Assembly (NCBI RefSeq): GCF_009002475.1
Contig: NZ_AP019860.1
Location: forward strand, 3,224,001 to 3,288,000
Origin: Candidatus Uabimicrobium amorphum
GTDB lineage: Bacteria > Planctomycetota > Uabimicrobiia > Uabimicrobiales > Uabimicrobiaceae
Reading direction: 5' to 3'
Length of the DNA: 64,000 bases
A program made the translations under genes and the position numbers. Shown piece after piece: positions 55,162 to 64,000 of the stretch. The notes under the pieces were generated by a model. It was given only the letters and a program-made list of their open reading frames with translations, was not told the DNA's origin and searched no databases. Position 1 is the first letter of the stretch. Every line of letters begins with the position of its first letter.

Positions 55162-56062
55162 ACACCGAGTTCTTCTAATCTTAATATTAATAGTGCATTT
55201 ACCTATTCACGCCAAATGGATATGGACACCACAAGGATGGATTAATACCGAGTACAATAATCAAGATCAAGCCAAAAAACTTGTAGAAAATGGTAAAAAA
55301 TTTCTAAAAAAAGGTGATAAAGCCGCTGCAAAAGAATCATTTGAAACAGCTTGGGAATATTTCCCTGATTCAGAAGAAGGTCAAGAGGCATTATTTTTAT
55401 TGGCAAAATTAAACGAAGATTCAGGCAACAAATATAGAGCTTATCAAGATTTGAATCAATTTTTAAAATCCAATCCTTCGAGTAAAAAAATTCAAACGAT
55501 TGCAGAAAAACAATACGAAATAGGCTATAGTATTATTCGTGGCAAAACCAGTACTCCTCCAGAAAAAGGCGTTGAGATACTGCGTGGTGTGATTAATCGT
55601 ATTCCTCATGCAGAATTTGCCGATGATGCACAAATGGCCATCGCCAACTTTTATTACAAAAACAAAAGATACCAAGAAGCACAAGTGGAATACGAAGAAT
55701 TGATCAAAAAACACAAGCAAAGCGAATGGCTGTCACGCGCCAAATATCTAAAAATCACCTGCCTACAAAAGCTGTATAAAGGAGACGAGTACGATGTGAC
55801 TCCTTTAAAAAATGCCAAAAAAGAAATTGACAGTTATGTAGATTCTTACGGTGATACCAATGAATTTGAAGCGGCAGAAAAAGCACAGAACGATATCACC
55901 GAAGGTTTAGCGCGTAAGGAAATATCGATTGCGGAGTTTTACATCCGCCGTGACAAGTTACACTCTGCAAAAATATATTTGCAATACGTTCTGCGTAAAT
56001 ACCCTCGTACACGGTCTGCGCAAAAGGCAAAGCTTCTTTTGAAAAGAATTGGCAAAAGTTAG
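55154..56062 (+). CDS. bamD: Outer membrane assembly TPR lipoprotein, BamD-like
   Basis: A 302-aa protein. A signal peptide (KHRVLLILILIVHLPIHAKW) is followed by TPR repeats: ENGKKFLKKGDKAAAKESFETAWEYFPDSEEGQ, read in two parts, and PHAEFADDAQMAIANFYYKNKRYQEAQVEY. The closing YPRTRSAQKAKLLLKRI stretch is typical of BamD/YfiO. A clear lipobox Cys is missing, so it may be soluble periplasmic or anchored differently. BamD recruits substrates to BamA for beta-barrel insertion. The pairing with lptE right after it fits an outer-membrane biogenesis role, but general TPR scaffolding (YbgF/CpoB type) is possible. Confidence 0.72.
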   Translation: MSKHRVLLILILIVHLPIHAKWIWTPQGWINTEYNNQDQAKKLVENGKKFLKKGDKAAAKESFETAWEYFPDSEEGQEALFLLAKLNEDSGNKYRAYQDLNQFLKSNPSSKKIQTIAEKQYEIGYSIIRGKTSTPPEKGVEILRGVINRIPHAEFADDAQMAIANFYYKNKRYQEAQVEYEELIKKHKQSEWLSRAKYLKITCLQKLYKGDEYDVTPLKNAKKEIDSYVDSYGDTNEFEAAEKAQNDITEGLARKEISIAEFYIRRDKLHSAKIYLQYVLRKYPRTRSAQKAKLLLKRIGKS

Positions 56063-56066
56063 TCAT

Positions 56067-56576
56067 ATGAAAAACTTAAGTGTGATTTTGTTATTTTCTT
56101 TGTTGTGTAGTTGTGGCTACCGCATGGGAACTTTGATGCCAAAAGGCATTGAGACCATATGCGTTCCGACATTTACCAATACAACACTATTTCGCGATTT
56201 TGAATTTATATTAACCCCTGCCGTTGTCGATGAAATATTAGTAAAAACATCGCTAAATGTCACCAATGAGTACCAGGCACAAACAAAGTTAATTGGTAGC
56301 ATAATAGATGTTAATTTTCGCTCGGTGATAAAAAACGACAACCGCAACGTCGACGTTTTAGACATAACCGTTACTGCTAGAATTGAGTGGATTGATCTAC
56401 GAACTGGACGCGATGTTATACCAAAAACCAATGTTCGCCATCGTTTTGAAGTTAATTTCATTCGCGGTGAAAATCTAGCAGACGAAACAGATGACGGTTT
56501 GCGCGATTTAGCACGAAAAATCATTTATACCATGGAAAGCCCTGTGATGGGGCCAATTCAACAATACCAGGAATAA
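56067..56576 (+). CDS. lptE: LPS-assembly lipoprotein LptE-like
   Basis: A 169-aa protein. ATG 56067 (MKNLSVILLFSLLCSCGYRMG) gives a lipoprotein signal with the lipid-modified Cys in LCSCGYR. The following GIETICVPTFTNTTLFRDFEFILTPAVV segment, given here in two parts, matches the LptE/RlpB domain pattern: a short IxVPxFxNxT strand followed by an amphipathic helix and a beta sheet (AQTKLIGSIIDVNFR). LptE plugs the LptD barrel that inserts lipopolysaccharide in the outer membrane. It starts 4 bp after the bamD-like stop. No lptD is in the window. Confidence 0.82.
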   Translation: MKNLSVILLFSLLCSCGYRMGTLMPKGIETICVPTFTNTTLFRDFEFILTPAVVDEILVKTSLNVTNEYQAQTKLIGSIIDVNFRSVIKNDNRNVDVLDITVTARIEWIDLRTGRDVIPKTNVRHRFEVNFIRGENLADETDDGLRDLARKIIYTMESPVMGPIQQYQE

Positions 56577-56614
56577 CCTTTACATGATAGATAACTTTAT
56601 CAAGAGACATTGCT

Positions 56615-57364
56615 ATGTTATGGAATGCTAGTTGGGAAATCATTATACTTTTAGTTATTTTTTGTTTGGGATTGTATGCTCTAAAAGGTACACAGGGAAA
56701 AAGTATATTCAAAGGTTATGTACTCGTATTTATTATATTGTTTGTATTCACCCCCCTTGTGACAGATCACCTAGAGCTGCAAAATTTTCGCAATGTTTTA
56801 GATAAGGCACTCGATATATATCTCTTGGCTGTCGTCGTGATATTTCAGCCTGAACTACGGCAGTTTTTAAATCGTTTAGGTAATTTAGTTACACTAGGCT
56901 CTTTCACCACAAACAAGAATATTGACGACGAAATTTGCGAATCTCTTCTCTTCTTGGCTGAACATAACATTGGTGCTCTAATCGCCATTGAAAAGAACAC
57001 AGGACTTGGGGATTATTTAAATCAACAGTGTGTACATTTGGGGGCAAACGTCAGTAGGGAATTGCTAACGGCAATATTCATTCCACACTCTCCTCTACAC
57101 GATGGCGGAGTAATCATTCGCAAAGAAATCATTGCCGCATGTTGTTGTTTTTTCCCATTATCGGAAAAAAAACTACCGATATCTATGGGCATGAGACACC
57201 GCGCAGCATTGGGCGTTTCCGAGTTAACAGATGCCATTGTATTGGTCGTTTCTGAAGAAGAAGGATGGATATCCATTTGTGACAACGGCCAAGTTTCTCA
57301 CCGCGTTTCCGAAAAAGAGCTACGCAAAAAATTAGCAGAAGTTATCTATCAAACAACACACTAA
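56615..57364 (+). CDS. cdaA: Diadenylate cyclase CdaA
   Basis: A 249-aa protein. Three N-terminal membrane segments (about residues 7-85) are followed by a DisA_N-type catalytic domain. Catalytic DGG lies in HSPLHDGGVIIRKE and RHR in ISMGMRHRAALGVSEL; VSEEEGWISIC is also conserved. Together these make cyclic di-AMP from two ATP. Length is a little below the usual 270 or so. The usual partner gene cdaR (YbbR) is absent; instead an unknown 589-aa gene follows. In bacteria c-di-AMP controls potassium and osmolyte transport and cell wall homeostasis; a Kv-type channel is encoded at 24.5 kb but a link is speculative. Confidence 0.93.
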   Translation: MLWNASWEIIILLVIFCLGLYALKGTQGKSIFKGYVLVFIILFVFTPLVTDHLELQNFRNVLDKALDIYLLAVVVIFQPELRQFLNRLGNLVTLGSFTTNKNIDDEICESLLFLAEHNIGALIAIEKNTGLGDYLNQQCVHLGANVSRELLTAIFIPHSPLHDGGVIIRKEIIAACCCFFPLSEKKLPISMGMRHRAALGVSELTDAIVLVVSEEEGWISICDNGQVSHRVSEKELRKKLAEVIYQTTH

Positions 57365-57405
57365 GGGATTATTCGTTTTTTAGTTATTTAACGATAGGTT
57401 TTACA

Positions 57406-59175
57406 GTGACAACTTCAATAAACAAAAAAAATATCATTGCCCAATGGGCATTTGACACTCGTTCTATACTAGGACGCTTACATCTGTGGTTAGAAGATGT
57501 GGATGAGGTTTGGGAGCAACAAAAGATAGACGATTTATCTTTTGTGGAGCCAGGATTGGAACGCGCACTAGTAATGACAGCGGCAGTAACAGCCCTGGGA
57601 GGTAAACTCTTCGGTCGATACGGTGATGGCAAAGGTGCGGCGAAAAAAGAACTCAATCAAGTAAAAAAAGATGCCGACGCTATCACGGCTTATGTGATGA
57701 GTGAAAGTTTGTGGTACTTATCGCGTTCGTTACCGGAAAATCATGCGATCATGGTATGTCTTGGTGAAGGACTTATGCCAAAAGTAGGGGAAACGCCGGA
57801 AATGGGTTCTAACCCTCTGCTTGGATTTGGACGCATATACGCTCGTCCACAAGTGGCAAAATTTTTGGAAGACAAAGTAAAAAATCTCATCAACAACGAT
57901 GAATATACATGGGACATGTTCTATCACGACATCAAAAAATCAAATATCACCATCTGGGGTGCCGCGATTGACACATTGGAAAATACATCGCGTTTTGCGA
58001 AAGGCAAGGAAACAGGTCCTCTAACAATTATTCACATTTTTGACCAACCACTTTGTATGACCAAACCTTATGAAGGTTATATGGGAAACCTCATTGTCCC
58101 AGGGGAAGTACAGCGCAACGCACAAAAAAATTCATTACTTCTAAATTTCTTCACCCCACGTGAAAAAGTTTTGGACATGATACTTCATTCTTATCCCGGC
58201 TTAGAGGCCAAAAATGTACATGTATGGACCTTGCGCGGAGAAAGTCGTAAAAAGCGCATTGGCTCACTATGGGATACATGGGAAAAGCTAGGAGTGCATC
58301 TTGTTGACAGCGACTGGAAACTACCAAGTGAGCTAAACGCATTTACCGATTCAGGAACGTACAAACCGTGTTTCCTCGTAAAAAATTGGACGGATAGTAC
58401 AACGGGAGAACAGCACGTTTTCATTTGTGATGGCTATGCCGCATCCGCAGAAGCCGTTCAGGCCGCTAGTTTATCTCCCCTACTTGACATCCATGCATCT
58501 ATCGCTCTCTTCTCTTCGAAATTTGAACTAAGCTATGAGCAAGAGAGTCAAGTTATGCATTTGAATCCTGAAAGCCCACAGTTTGCTTCACAGTTAGAAA
58601 AGTTGTTTGCCAAAGAATTACCCGCAGAAAAAATCGAAGAATATAAAAACTATATCTACGAGGCAAAAAATGCAGGTATTCCCATGAATGTGGATTTGCG
58701 CATTGGTGATTTTTTTCCAGAAAAAGTTTGGCGCGTTATGGGAATTTGTGGCTACATTCTTCCCGATCCGTACACCGGAGCGGAGGGAGTTGAACAAATT
58801 GCGGAGAATATTTATCGTGTTACCGTACGCCTAGCCACCAAAAAAGGTTGTAAAGAAGTTAAAATATCTTTGCGCTTACAAGAATCTTTAGAGGAAAGTC
58901 AGTTAGTGTTTAATCCTCTCCTCACTAGATTTATGAACGGTGAAAATTATGAAGAGCGTGCAGTAAAAGTCTCTGACTCAGGTAGAATTCGCAACGAATT
59001 ACAAACTCTTTGCTCCGAAGCGTTGGAATATCTAGATAATAACCACATTAAAATATACTTTAATCGCATCCCCATAGATGTAATTACCGAAGAAAAGCAA
59101 AAAATACTCAAAGAAGTATTGAATTGGTATCGTCAGAATCATCCCATTTGGTTTCGTTGGCTAGAATGTGAGTAG
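57406..59175 (+). CDS. Hypothetical protein of 589 aa
   Basis: Starts at GTG 57406 with GATAGG upstream. The protein is soluble, without signal peptide or membrane segments, and I recognise no family. Distinct segments are AQWAFDTRSILGRLHLWLEDVDEVW, given in part here as a conserved-looking acidic start, GAAIDTLENTSRFAKGKETG in the middle, KNVHVWTLRGESRKKRIGSLW, then a mostly alpha/beta second half (VDLRIGDFFPEKVWRVMG). The middle and C-terminal parts could hold two globular domains. It lies 41 bp after cdaA and 9 bp before moxR in the same direction, so it is probably part of the same transcript and may be a MoxR partner. Confidence 0.6.
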   Translation: MTTSINKKNIIAQWAFDTRSILGRLHLWLEDVDEVWEQQKIDDLSFVEPGLERALVMTAAVTALGGKLFGRYGDGKGAAKKELNQVKKDADAITAYVMSESLWYLSRSLPENHAIMVCLGEGLMPKVGETPEMGSNPLLGFGRIYARPQVAKFLEDKVKNLINNDEYTWDMFYHDIKKSNITIWGAAIDTLENTSRFAKGKETGPLTIIHIFDQPLCMTKPYEGYMGNLIVPGEVQRNAQKNSLLLNFFTPREKVLDMILHSYPGLEAKNVHVWTLRGESRKKRIGSLWDTWEKLGVHLVDSDWKLPSELNAFTDSGTYKPCFLVKNWTDSTTGEQHVFICDGYAASAEAVQAASLSPLLDIHASIALFSSKFELSYEQESQVMHLNPESPQFASQLEKLFAKELPAEKIEEYKNYIYEAKNAGIPMNVDLRIGDFFPEKVWRVMGICGYILPDPYTGAEGVEQIAENIYRVTVRLATKKGCKEVKISLRLQESLEESQLVFNPLLTRFMNGENYEERAVKVSDSGRIRNELQTLCSEALEYLDNNHIKIYFNRIPIDVITEEKQKILKEVLNWYRQNHPIWFRWLECE

Positions 59176-59184
59176 GAATATATA

Positions 59185-60147
59185 ATGGAAGAAAATGAAC
59201 ATTCATCTGTACTTCAAAAGTTGCAACTATTAGAGCAGAATGTCAACAAAGTCATTGTCGGAAAACAAAAAGCCGTACGCTTGGCGCTTATCACCTTGCT
59301 CTGCAAAGGGCATTTATTACTAGAGGATGTGCCTGGAGTCGGGAAAACGGTGCTCGCCAAAACGATTGCAAAGTCCATCTCCGCAAAATTTAATCGCATA
59401 CAGTTTACTCCGGATCTTCTACCAAATGACGTTACGGGTGTATCGATATTTAACCAGAAAAACCTAGATTTTGAATTTCGCGAAGGTCCGATCTTTGCGA
59501 ATATAATTCTAGGCGACGAAATAAACCGTGCAACACCGCGTACCCAGTCTAGTCTACTGGAGTGCATGGAGGAAAAGCAGGTAACAATTGACGGAGAAAC
59601 ACATGCACTACCAGAACTATTTTTCGTCATTGCCACACAAAACCCTGTAGAGCAGCATGGAACTTTCCCCTTGCCCGAGGCGCAACTCGACCGTTTTTTT
59701 ATGTGTATCCAACTCGGCTATCCAAGTGAGCAACAAGAAATTGCCATTCTCAACGCGCAAATACAACATCATCCATTACAAGATATAAAGCCGGTGATTA
59801 CCGCTGAGGAAATTCACGCTCTACAGCAAAAAATTTGCGATATGCATATCTCTGATAGTGTAAAAGCATATTTAGTCGCAATTGTTCGCGCCACAAGAGA
59901 AAGCAAAGACATAAACCTTGGAGCGAGCCCCCGTGCTTCCTTGGCGTTAATGAGAGCTTGTCAAGCCTATGCACTCTTCAATAACGAAGAATTTGTAACG
60001 CCACAGATGGTAAAAGAGCTAGCTCTTCCTATTCTTTGTCATCGCATCATTGCAAACCCCCAATCACATATTAGTGGTACAGATGCTCCAAAGATTATAC
60101 ACAAAATACTGAACAGCGTAGTTGTACCTCTCGATGAAGACCAATAA
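59185..60147 (+). CDS. MoxR-family AAA+ ATPase
   Basis: A 320-aa protein, the usual MoxR length. It has Walker A (LEDVPGVGKTVLAKTIAKS), Walker B (NIILGDEINRATPRTQSSLL), sensor 1 (FFVIATQNPVEQHGTFPLPEAQLDRF) and the family's sensor 2 region (LGASPRASLALMRACQAYA). MoxR ATPases act as chaperone-like factors for maturation of enzymes or membrane complexes and are normally followed by DUF58 and von Willebrand A genes. Neither is here: an unknown gene precedes it and an ABC permease follows, overlapping by 14 bp. That context is unusual. Confidence 0.92.
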   Translation: MEENEHSSVLQKLQLLEQNVNKVIVGKQKAVRLALITLLCKGHLLLEDVPGVGKTVLAKTIAKSISAKFNRIQFTPDLLPNDVTGVSIFNQKNLDFEFREGPIFANIILGDEINRATPRTQSSLLECMEEKQVTIDGETHALPELFFVIATQNPVEQHGTFPLPEAQLDRFFMCIQLGYPSEQQEIAILNAQIQHHPLQDIKPVITAEEIHALQQKICDMHISDSVKAYLVAIVRATRESKDINLGASPRASLALMRACQAYALFNNEEFVTPQMVKELALPILCHRIIANPQSHISGTDAPKIIHKILNSVVVPLDEDQ

Positions 60148-61720
60148 ACTTTTTGTATTTGCCTACGCAACTTTACTCACACTTTTCCTAGCCCCGTATT
60201 TATTTATATTCAGTCAAATTTTATACACGGGGCAGGAAATGCCTGTATATGATAATATTCCTCTTTTGCTAACAAATACCTTTATTTATTGCGCGGCAAG
60301 CGCACTATTTGCCCTACTAATAGGTATTTTCATGGGATATATGTTGTTTCGTGTGCATTTTCCCGGAAGAAAGCTGGCAAAATACATCGCAGTGGTTGCC
60401 ATAGCTATCCCGTCGCATATTCAAATATCCGCGTGGATAGGTTTTTTTGGGCGCAGTGGAATACTCACCCCCTATTTGCAAACCATACTACCTAATTTTT
60501 CGTTATATAACATTTACGGTTGTATATGGATCAGCGCCTGGGCCTACGCCCCCCTTGCGACAATCTGCTGTGGTGTTATGTTACACAACATCGATGAGAA
60601 AATCGAAATCGAAGCAACAACGTATCGCTCTCCTATATTTGTATTTCTGAGTGTCTTACTCCCGTTAATAAAAAAAAACCTACTGCTGCTATTCTCATGC
60701 TTATTTTTTTTAATTTTTGCCGACGTAAAAGTCACCGACGTTTTGGGATTTCAAAATACATTAACACAAAAAATTTATCTGCTATTTAATATTTATTACC
60801 AACCACAATTAGCTCTTTCACTATGCATCCCCGGTTTTGTACTACTCGCATTTTTCATTGCCGCCATAAAATCGTTACGCCCAGCAATGTTTCACACAAC
60901 ACAACACAAGTTTTTATATCATTTAGGTAAATGGAAACTATTATTTGTGAGCATTACTTTTGTAATACTATGCTGCTATTGGTTAGCGCTTCCCATTCTT
61001 ATTTACATCACCCAATCTTTCGAAAAATTTTACACAGTATTTCAAGCCATAGACAGCGAAATTGTTCACTCGCTATACATTTGTACACTTTCGACAACGA
61101 TGATTGTCGTTCTAGCAACCCCTTTGGCATGGTACATAAAAAGAGTACCAAAATCTTTTTTCGTCACTTACACAGTAGGTGCACTGTTATGGTTGGCTTT
61201 TATTCCTGGTCCTATCGCAGGAATTGCGACGGTGCGTATAGTGAGTTTCCTGAGTTCTTTGCCCATCGTAGGCGATTTTTTTTACTTTTGTCAAGACACC
61301 TCTGTTGTTCTTGTTTGGGCACTTACCGCAAAATTCCTCCCCGTGGGAATAATGTTTATGTATTTTACCATATCGCAAATTACCCCTCGCTGGGAAATAT
61401 TGTCAGCGATAGACGGCCACAGTACATGGCAAACCTTTTTCCGCGTGGTACTCCCCATCTGTAAACGTCAAATGGCATTTTGCGGCGCAATAATTTTCAT
61501 TTTTTGTATGGGCGAAACCATTATTTCCACATTGGTCATAGCCCCCGGTACTACCACCCTGGCTATTCGCATTTTAACCTTAATACACAACGGAGCCCGT
61601 GCCGATTTGAGCGCGGCGAGTTTATGGTTTTTGGTCGTTATTTTCTGCATAGTGGCGATTATATTTGCCTACAATTCACAAAATAAAATCTTGACCACAA
61701 ATCGTAAAAATATACTATAG
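60134..61720 (+). CDS. ABC transporter permease (fused double-module, iron/thiamine-type)
   Basis: A 528-aa protein. ATG 60134 (MKTNKLFVFAYATLL) overlaps the end of moxR. It has about 12 membrane segments in two homologous halves, like AfuB/FbpB/ThiP permeases. Each half has a cytoplasmic EAA-type loop: EIEATTYRSPIFVFLSVLLP in the first and LSAIDGHSTWQTFFRVVLP in the second. No ATPase or substrate-binding protein gene lies beside it, so partners must be elsewhere. It is the last gene of the cluster. The iron or thiamine substrate is inferred from the fused architecture only. Confidence 0.85.
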   Translation: MKTNKLFVFAYATLLTLFLAPYLFIFSQILYTGQEMPVYDNIPLLLTNTFIYCAASALFALLIGIFMGYMLFRVHFPGRKLAKYIAVVAIAIPSHIQISAWIGFFGRSGILTPYLQTILPNFSLYNIYGCIWISAWAYAPLATICCGVMLHNIDEKIEIEATTYRSPIFVFLSVLLPLIKKNLLLLFSCLFFLIFADVKVTDVLGFQNTLTQKIYLLFNIYYQPQLALSLCIPGFVLLAFFIAAIKSLRPAMFHTTQHKFLYHLGKWKLLFVSITFVILCCYWLALPILIYITQSFEKFYTVFQAIDSEIVHSLYICTLSTTMIVVLATPLAWYIKRVPKSFFVTYTVGALLWLAFIPGPIAGIATVRIVSFLSSLPIVGDFFYFCQDTSVVLVWALTAKFLPVGIMFMYFTISQITPRWEILSAIDGHSTWQTFFRVVLPICKRQMAFCGAIIFIFCMGETIISTLVIAPGTTTLAIRILTLIHNGARADLSAASLWFLVVIFCIVAIIFAYNSQNKILTTNRKNIL

Positions 61721-61874
61721 AATATAGGTGATTTATCCGTTAACAACATCTATATACCTTAAGATGAATGACTGTTGATTTACAAAACCAAACCAATTTT
61801 GATAATCACCCCCGAAACGACTACATGATAAATTCACAAAATAGATACAACGAAACTTCTTATTAGGAAGACAA

Positions 61875-63287
61875 ATGCTATATCGAATTTTGATTATAAT
61901 AGCGTGCATAAACATTTTATGGAGCCAAGAACAAAGCGAAATACAGCAATTGCGTGAAGAAATCAAGGCGCTAAAAAACCGCGTCGAAACTTTGGAAGAA
62001 CAATTAGAGCAGAAAAACTCACCGACGGGCAAAGAGTACGACCAACAAGCCGAAAAAATCGACTCATTGGAAAAAAAAGTAGGGCAATACGATGAAGTCA
62101 TCCGTGCATTAGAAGAACAAGAAAAATCAGACGATGACTTCGAGGTTTTTTGGGATAACAAACTTGTTCTGCGAAGTATCAATAAGGAAATAAAAATCAC
62201 TTTTGGTGGTTTCGCGCAACTAGATATAGGTTTTATACACGAAGACGCTGCGATTACCGAACAAATAGATCGAGCGGAAGACTTTGCCGACTTTCGTTCA
62301 TTTCGTCCGACAATCACTGGTGAAATTGGGCGCTACTTTTTTGTTTTTCAACCTGACCTAGCTATCGACAACGAAATTGCCTTTCGCAATGTGTTTTTTG
62401 GAATGAAAGGACTACCATTTAACGGTACATTACAGGTAGGTTTTTTTCGCGAATTCATCAGTTTAGAAGCTGTGCAGGGACTACCATTTCTCACGTTTAT
62501 GGACCGCGCCAGTTTAGTAGACTTAACTCCTGGTTTTCAATTGGGTGCGCAATACATGGGGCGCGTATTCGATGAGAGACTCACCTTTGCCGCGGGAATT
62601 TTTCGCGAAGTAGAGGATGATGATCCACCGCGCGTCGAAGACGGTGGTTCGTACGCCGGGACTTTCCGCGTCACCGGCCTTCCCATATACGAAGAGCAAG
62701 GAAAATACTTGATGCACCTTGGTGCTGGCTATAGCTATCGCAGTCCACTAGACAATCGAGTGCAATTCAATGCCCGACCAGAAATAGACAACGGACCACA
62801 GTTTGTGGATACGGGGGTCATTGAAAACGTCAACGATGTACAATTGTTTAGTTTTGAGTGGGCCGCCGTGATGAGTTCCTTTTCGCTGCAAAGTGAAGCG
62901 ATGGTTGCTGTATTTGATATTGACGGCAATGACAAGGAAAACGTATGGGCATTTTATGTTTTCGCAAGTTACCTTTTAACCGGAGAATATCGTCCCTATC
63001 TCAAAAAAGCCGCAACATTTGGCGGTGTTTCGCCGTTTAACAGCTTTCTGGACGAAGAAAATGCAACGGGAGCCATAGAACTTGCCGTACGCTACTCAAG
63101 AATAGACCTCAACGACGACACAGTTCGCGGAAGGCGCATGGATGACATTACCTTAGGTGTCAACTGGTATATCAATCCATTCATACGCGTACAAGTCAAC
63201 TATATCTATTCGATACTGAGAAACCTAGATGCTGCCGACTTTGTCGATGCGCACATTTTAGCCATGCGTTTGCAAGTTACTTTTTAG
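61875..63287 (+). CDS. Phosphate-selective porin O/P-like outer membrane protein
   Basis: A 470-aa protein with a signal peptide (MLYRILIIIACINILWSQEQ). Then comes a coiled coil (about 18-85, rich in Glu/Lys: LREEIKALKNRVETLEEQL), as in OprP-like proteins with a periplasmic trimerisation helix. The remainder is a beta-barrel with alternating strands: ITFGGFAQLDIGFIHED, FRPTITGEIGRYFFVFQPDL, FFGMKGLPFNGTLQVGFFRE and FVDAHILAMRLQVTF, ending in the terminal Phe typical of outer-membrane barrels. GGTTTRxR-like anion residues are not obvious, so the ion it passes is uncertain. TTAGGAAGACAA precedes the ATG. Confidence 0.82.
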   Translation: MLYRILIIIACINILWSQEQSEIQQLREEIKALKNRVETLEEQLEQKNSPTGKEYDQQAEKIDSLEKKVGQYDEVIRALEEQEKSDDDFEVFWDNKLVLRSINKEIKITFGGFAQLDIGFIHEDAAITEQIDRAEDFADFRSFRPTITGEIGRYFFVFQPDLAIDNEIAFRNVFFGMKGLPFNGTLQVGFFREFISLEAVQGLPFLTFMDRASLVDLTPGFQLGAQYMGRVFDERLTFAAGIFREVEDDDPPRVEDGGSYAGTFRVTGLPIYEEQGKYLMHLGAGYSYRSPLDNRVQFNARPEIDNGPQFVDTGVIENVNDVQLFSFEWAAVMSSFSLQSEAMVAVFDIDGNDKENVWAFYVFASYLLTGEYRPYLKKAATFGGVSPFNSFLDEENATGAIELAVRYSRIDLNDDTVRGRRMDDITLGVNWYINPFIRVQVNYIYSILRNLDAADFVDAHILAMRLQVTF

Positions 63288-63294
63288 TTCACAA

Positions 63295-63322
63295 AACGGG
63301 CCAAATAATTGGCTCGTTTTTT
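63295..63322 (+). terminator. Rho-independent terminator between convergent genes
   Basis: Arms AACGGGCCAA (63295-63304) and TTGGCTCGTT (63309-63318) pair with one mismatch around a short loop, followed by a T-run. It lies 8 bp after the porin stop and just before the end of the minus-strand gene. Confidence 0.85.
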
Positions 63323-63325
63323 ACT

Positions 63326-63937
63326 TTAGAATTTCCTCTTGAATAAAGACAAAATGGCAGGTAACTGCTTTTTGAAATTATTCTTCACAAATGTCTTATA
63401 ATCCATGTCATAAATATTTTTGTCGTATCTGAGTTTGCCATCAAAGACACTTTTCCACATGTCAATGTGCGTCTTAATTTTCCGATAGTCGACAATGACA
63501 TCGAGATATAGAGTATCTCCATTCACCGCATAGGCTTTTACCACCCAACGAATACCAATGCCCTGGTCTTCAAATAAAAATTCTTCTTCTACTTTACAAC
63601 TTCTGATGTCATTTACCGAAAGGTGATAAGGAGCGTCCTTTGTATAAAAAGAGATCTTTTTCGTCGGGATATCCACCACCACCATTCGTTTTTGCCATCC
63701 CAAAAATGCCCATATAATCGTGGTTAGGCAGAAAATAGCAACGGAGACCATGAATGGAATTAGAAATAAATACCACAACCACTGATTCCCATGTAGATTT
63801 TGTAAAATATGTTGCAACATAATTACCATCACAAAAATGAGCAATCCGATCATCAACGTCATAAAAAATATGTAAGATAAAACATGAAAACCATCGTTAG
63901 ACTTTATTTTTATGTGCTTATCAACCACATATTCCAC
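63326..63937 (-). CDS. Hypothetical membrane protein
   Basis: A 203-aa protein starting at GTG 63937 with CGAGGTAAAACTA upstream. Two membrane segments lie at residues about 22-47 (FFMTLMIGLLIFVMVIMLQHI) and 58-80 (FLIPFMVSVAIFCLTTIIWAF). A soluble C-terminal part follows with a beta pattern: VVVDIPTKKISFYTKDAPYHL, given here as one short stretch, and LFEDQGIGIRWVVKAY. It resembles bacterial proteins with a YcxB/DUF-type PH-like fold, but no named family was recognised. Its 3' end converges on the porin gene. Confidence 0.65.
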   Translation of the reverse strand: MEYVVDKHIKIKSNDGFHVLSYIFFMTLMIGLLIFVMVIMLQHILQNLHGNQWLWYLFLIPFMVSVAIFCLTTIIWAFLGWQKRMVVVDIPTKKISFYTKDAPYHLSVNDIRSCKVEEEFLFEDQGIGIRWVVKAYAVNGDTLYLDVIVDYRKIKTHIDMWKSVFDGKLRYDKNIYDMDYKTFVKNNFKKQLPAILSLFKRKF

Positions 63938-64000
63938 TAGTTTTACCTCGATGACTCTCCAGGCATACCGAGGTATTGGTTTATGCGTACCGCCAAATGA

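Noticed and set aside
1..64000. tRNA, rRNA, tmRNA or RNase P genes
   Set aside because: Scanned by eye for T-arm and family-core motifs; none convincing. A covariance search could still find one.

Overview
The window is AT-rich by eye, densely coding chromosomal DNA from a Gram-negative bacterium. It encodes a BamD-like and an LptE-like outer-membrane assembly factor, an OprO/OprP-type porin, lipoprotein and Sec signals, a c-type cytochrome and a prepilin-like protein. Ser/Thr kinases, large secreted HEAT-repeat proteins, FPKD-type secreted paralogues and two ceramidase-family proteins point to the Planctomycetota or a related PVC lineage. A low-GC member such as the Candidatus Uabimicrobium group would fit, but this is inferred from gene content; no search was run. 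No tRNA, rRNA, CRISPR array, transposase gene or prophage was recognised.

Layout. 1-3390: the end of a TPR-rich signalling protein, a DUF2236/MpaB-like oxygenase and a small integral membrane protein resembling Pyr4/PaxB terpene cyclases, closely packed. 3391-4035: a tandem-repeat and inverted-repeat element whose second copy lies inverted at 26.6-27.05 kb. 4036-9713: two tandem paralogues of about 940 aa. 9.8-14.3 kb: Nudix hydrolase, alpha/beta hydrolase, pseudouridine synthase and etfBA. 14.7-22.0 kb: unknown protein, PlsC-type acyltransferase, Ser/Thr kinase with phosphodiesterase, and a HEAT protein with a degenerate receiver and a Ser/Asp tail. 22.6-26.6 kb: rpsR, purB, a Kv-type potassium channel, a MazG-like pyrophosphohydrolase and a secreted coiled-coil protein. 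27.1-27.7 kb: a gene-free stretch with a promoter-like sequence, two Fur-box-like sites, hairpins and an orphan terminator. 27.8-34.4 kb: HEAT protein, NHL/SMP-30 propeller, a divergent Glu/Leu-dehydrogenase-like protein and a macro-domain protein. 34.6-37.8 kb: an IorA/IorB/cytochrome c molybdenum hydroxylase operon. 37.9-44.3 kb: subtilase, ADP-ribosylglycohydrolase, a second macro-like protein, a short NqrM gene, a chemotaxis receptor and an MtaD-type deaminase. 44.3-44.65 kb: inverted hexanucleotide repeats. 44.7-48.9 kb: two ceramidase-family proteins and an LVIVD propeller. 49.0-52.7 kb: membrane protein, an atypical kinase, a TlyA-like methyltransferase lacking S4, and a prepilin-like protein. 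53.1-61.7 kb: a long co-directional envelope and signalling cluster (CNNM/CorC, RecO, BamD, LptE, CdaA, an unknown 589-aa protein, MoxR and an ABC permease). 61.9-64.0 kb: porin and a membrane protein.

How the genes work together. The clearest functional units are etfBA (electron transfer), the IorAB-cytochrome operon (a periplasmic molybdenum hydroxylase passing electrons to a c-type cytochrome), three ADP-ribose-handling hydrolases, the BamD/LptE/CdaA cluster, and the oxygenase plus membrane-cyclase pair. That pair is the best candidate for a little-described small-molecule pathway. The atypical kinase locus and the orphan structured intergenic region at 27.1-27.7 kb are the next most interesting.
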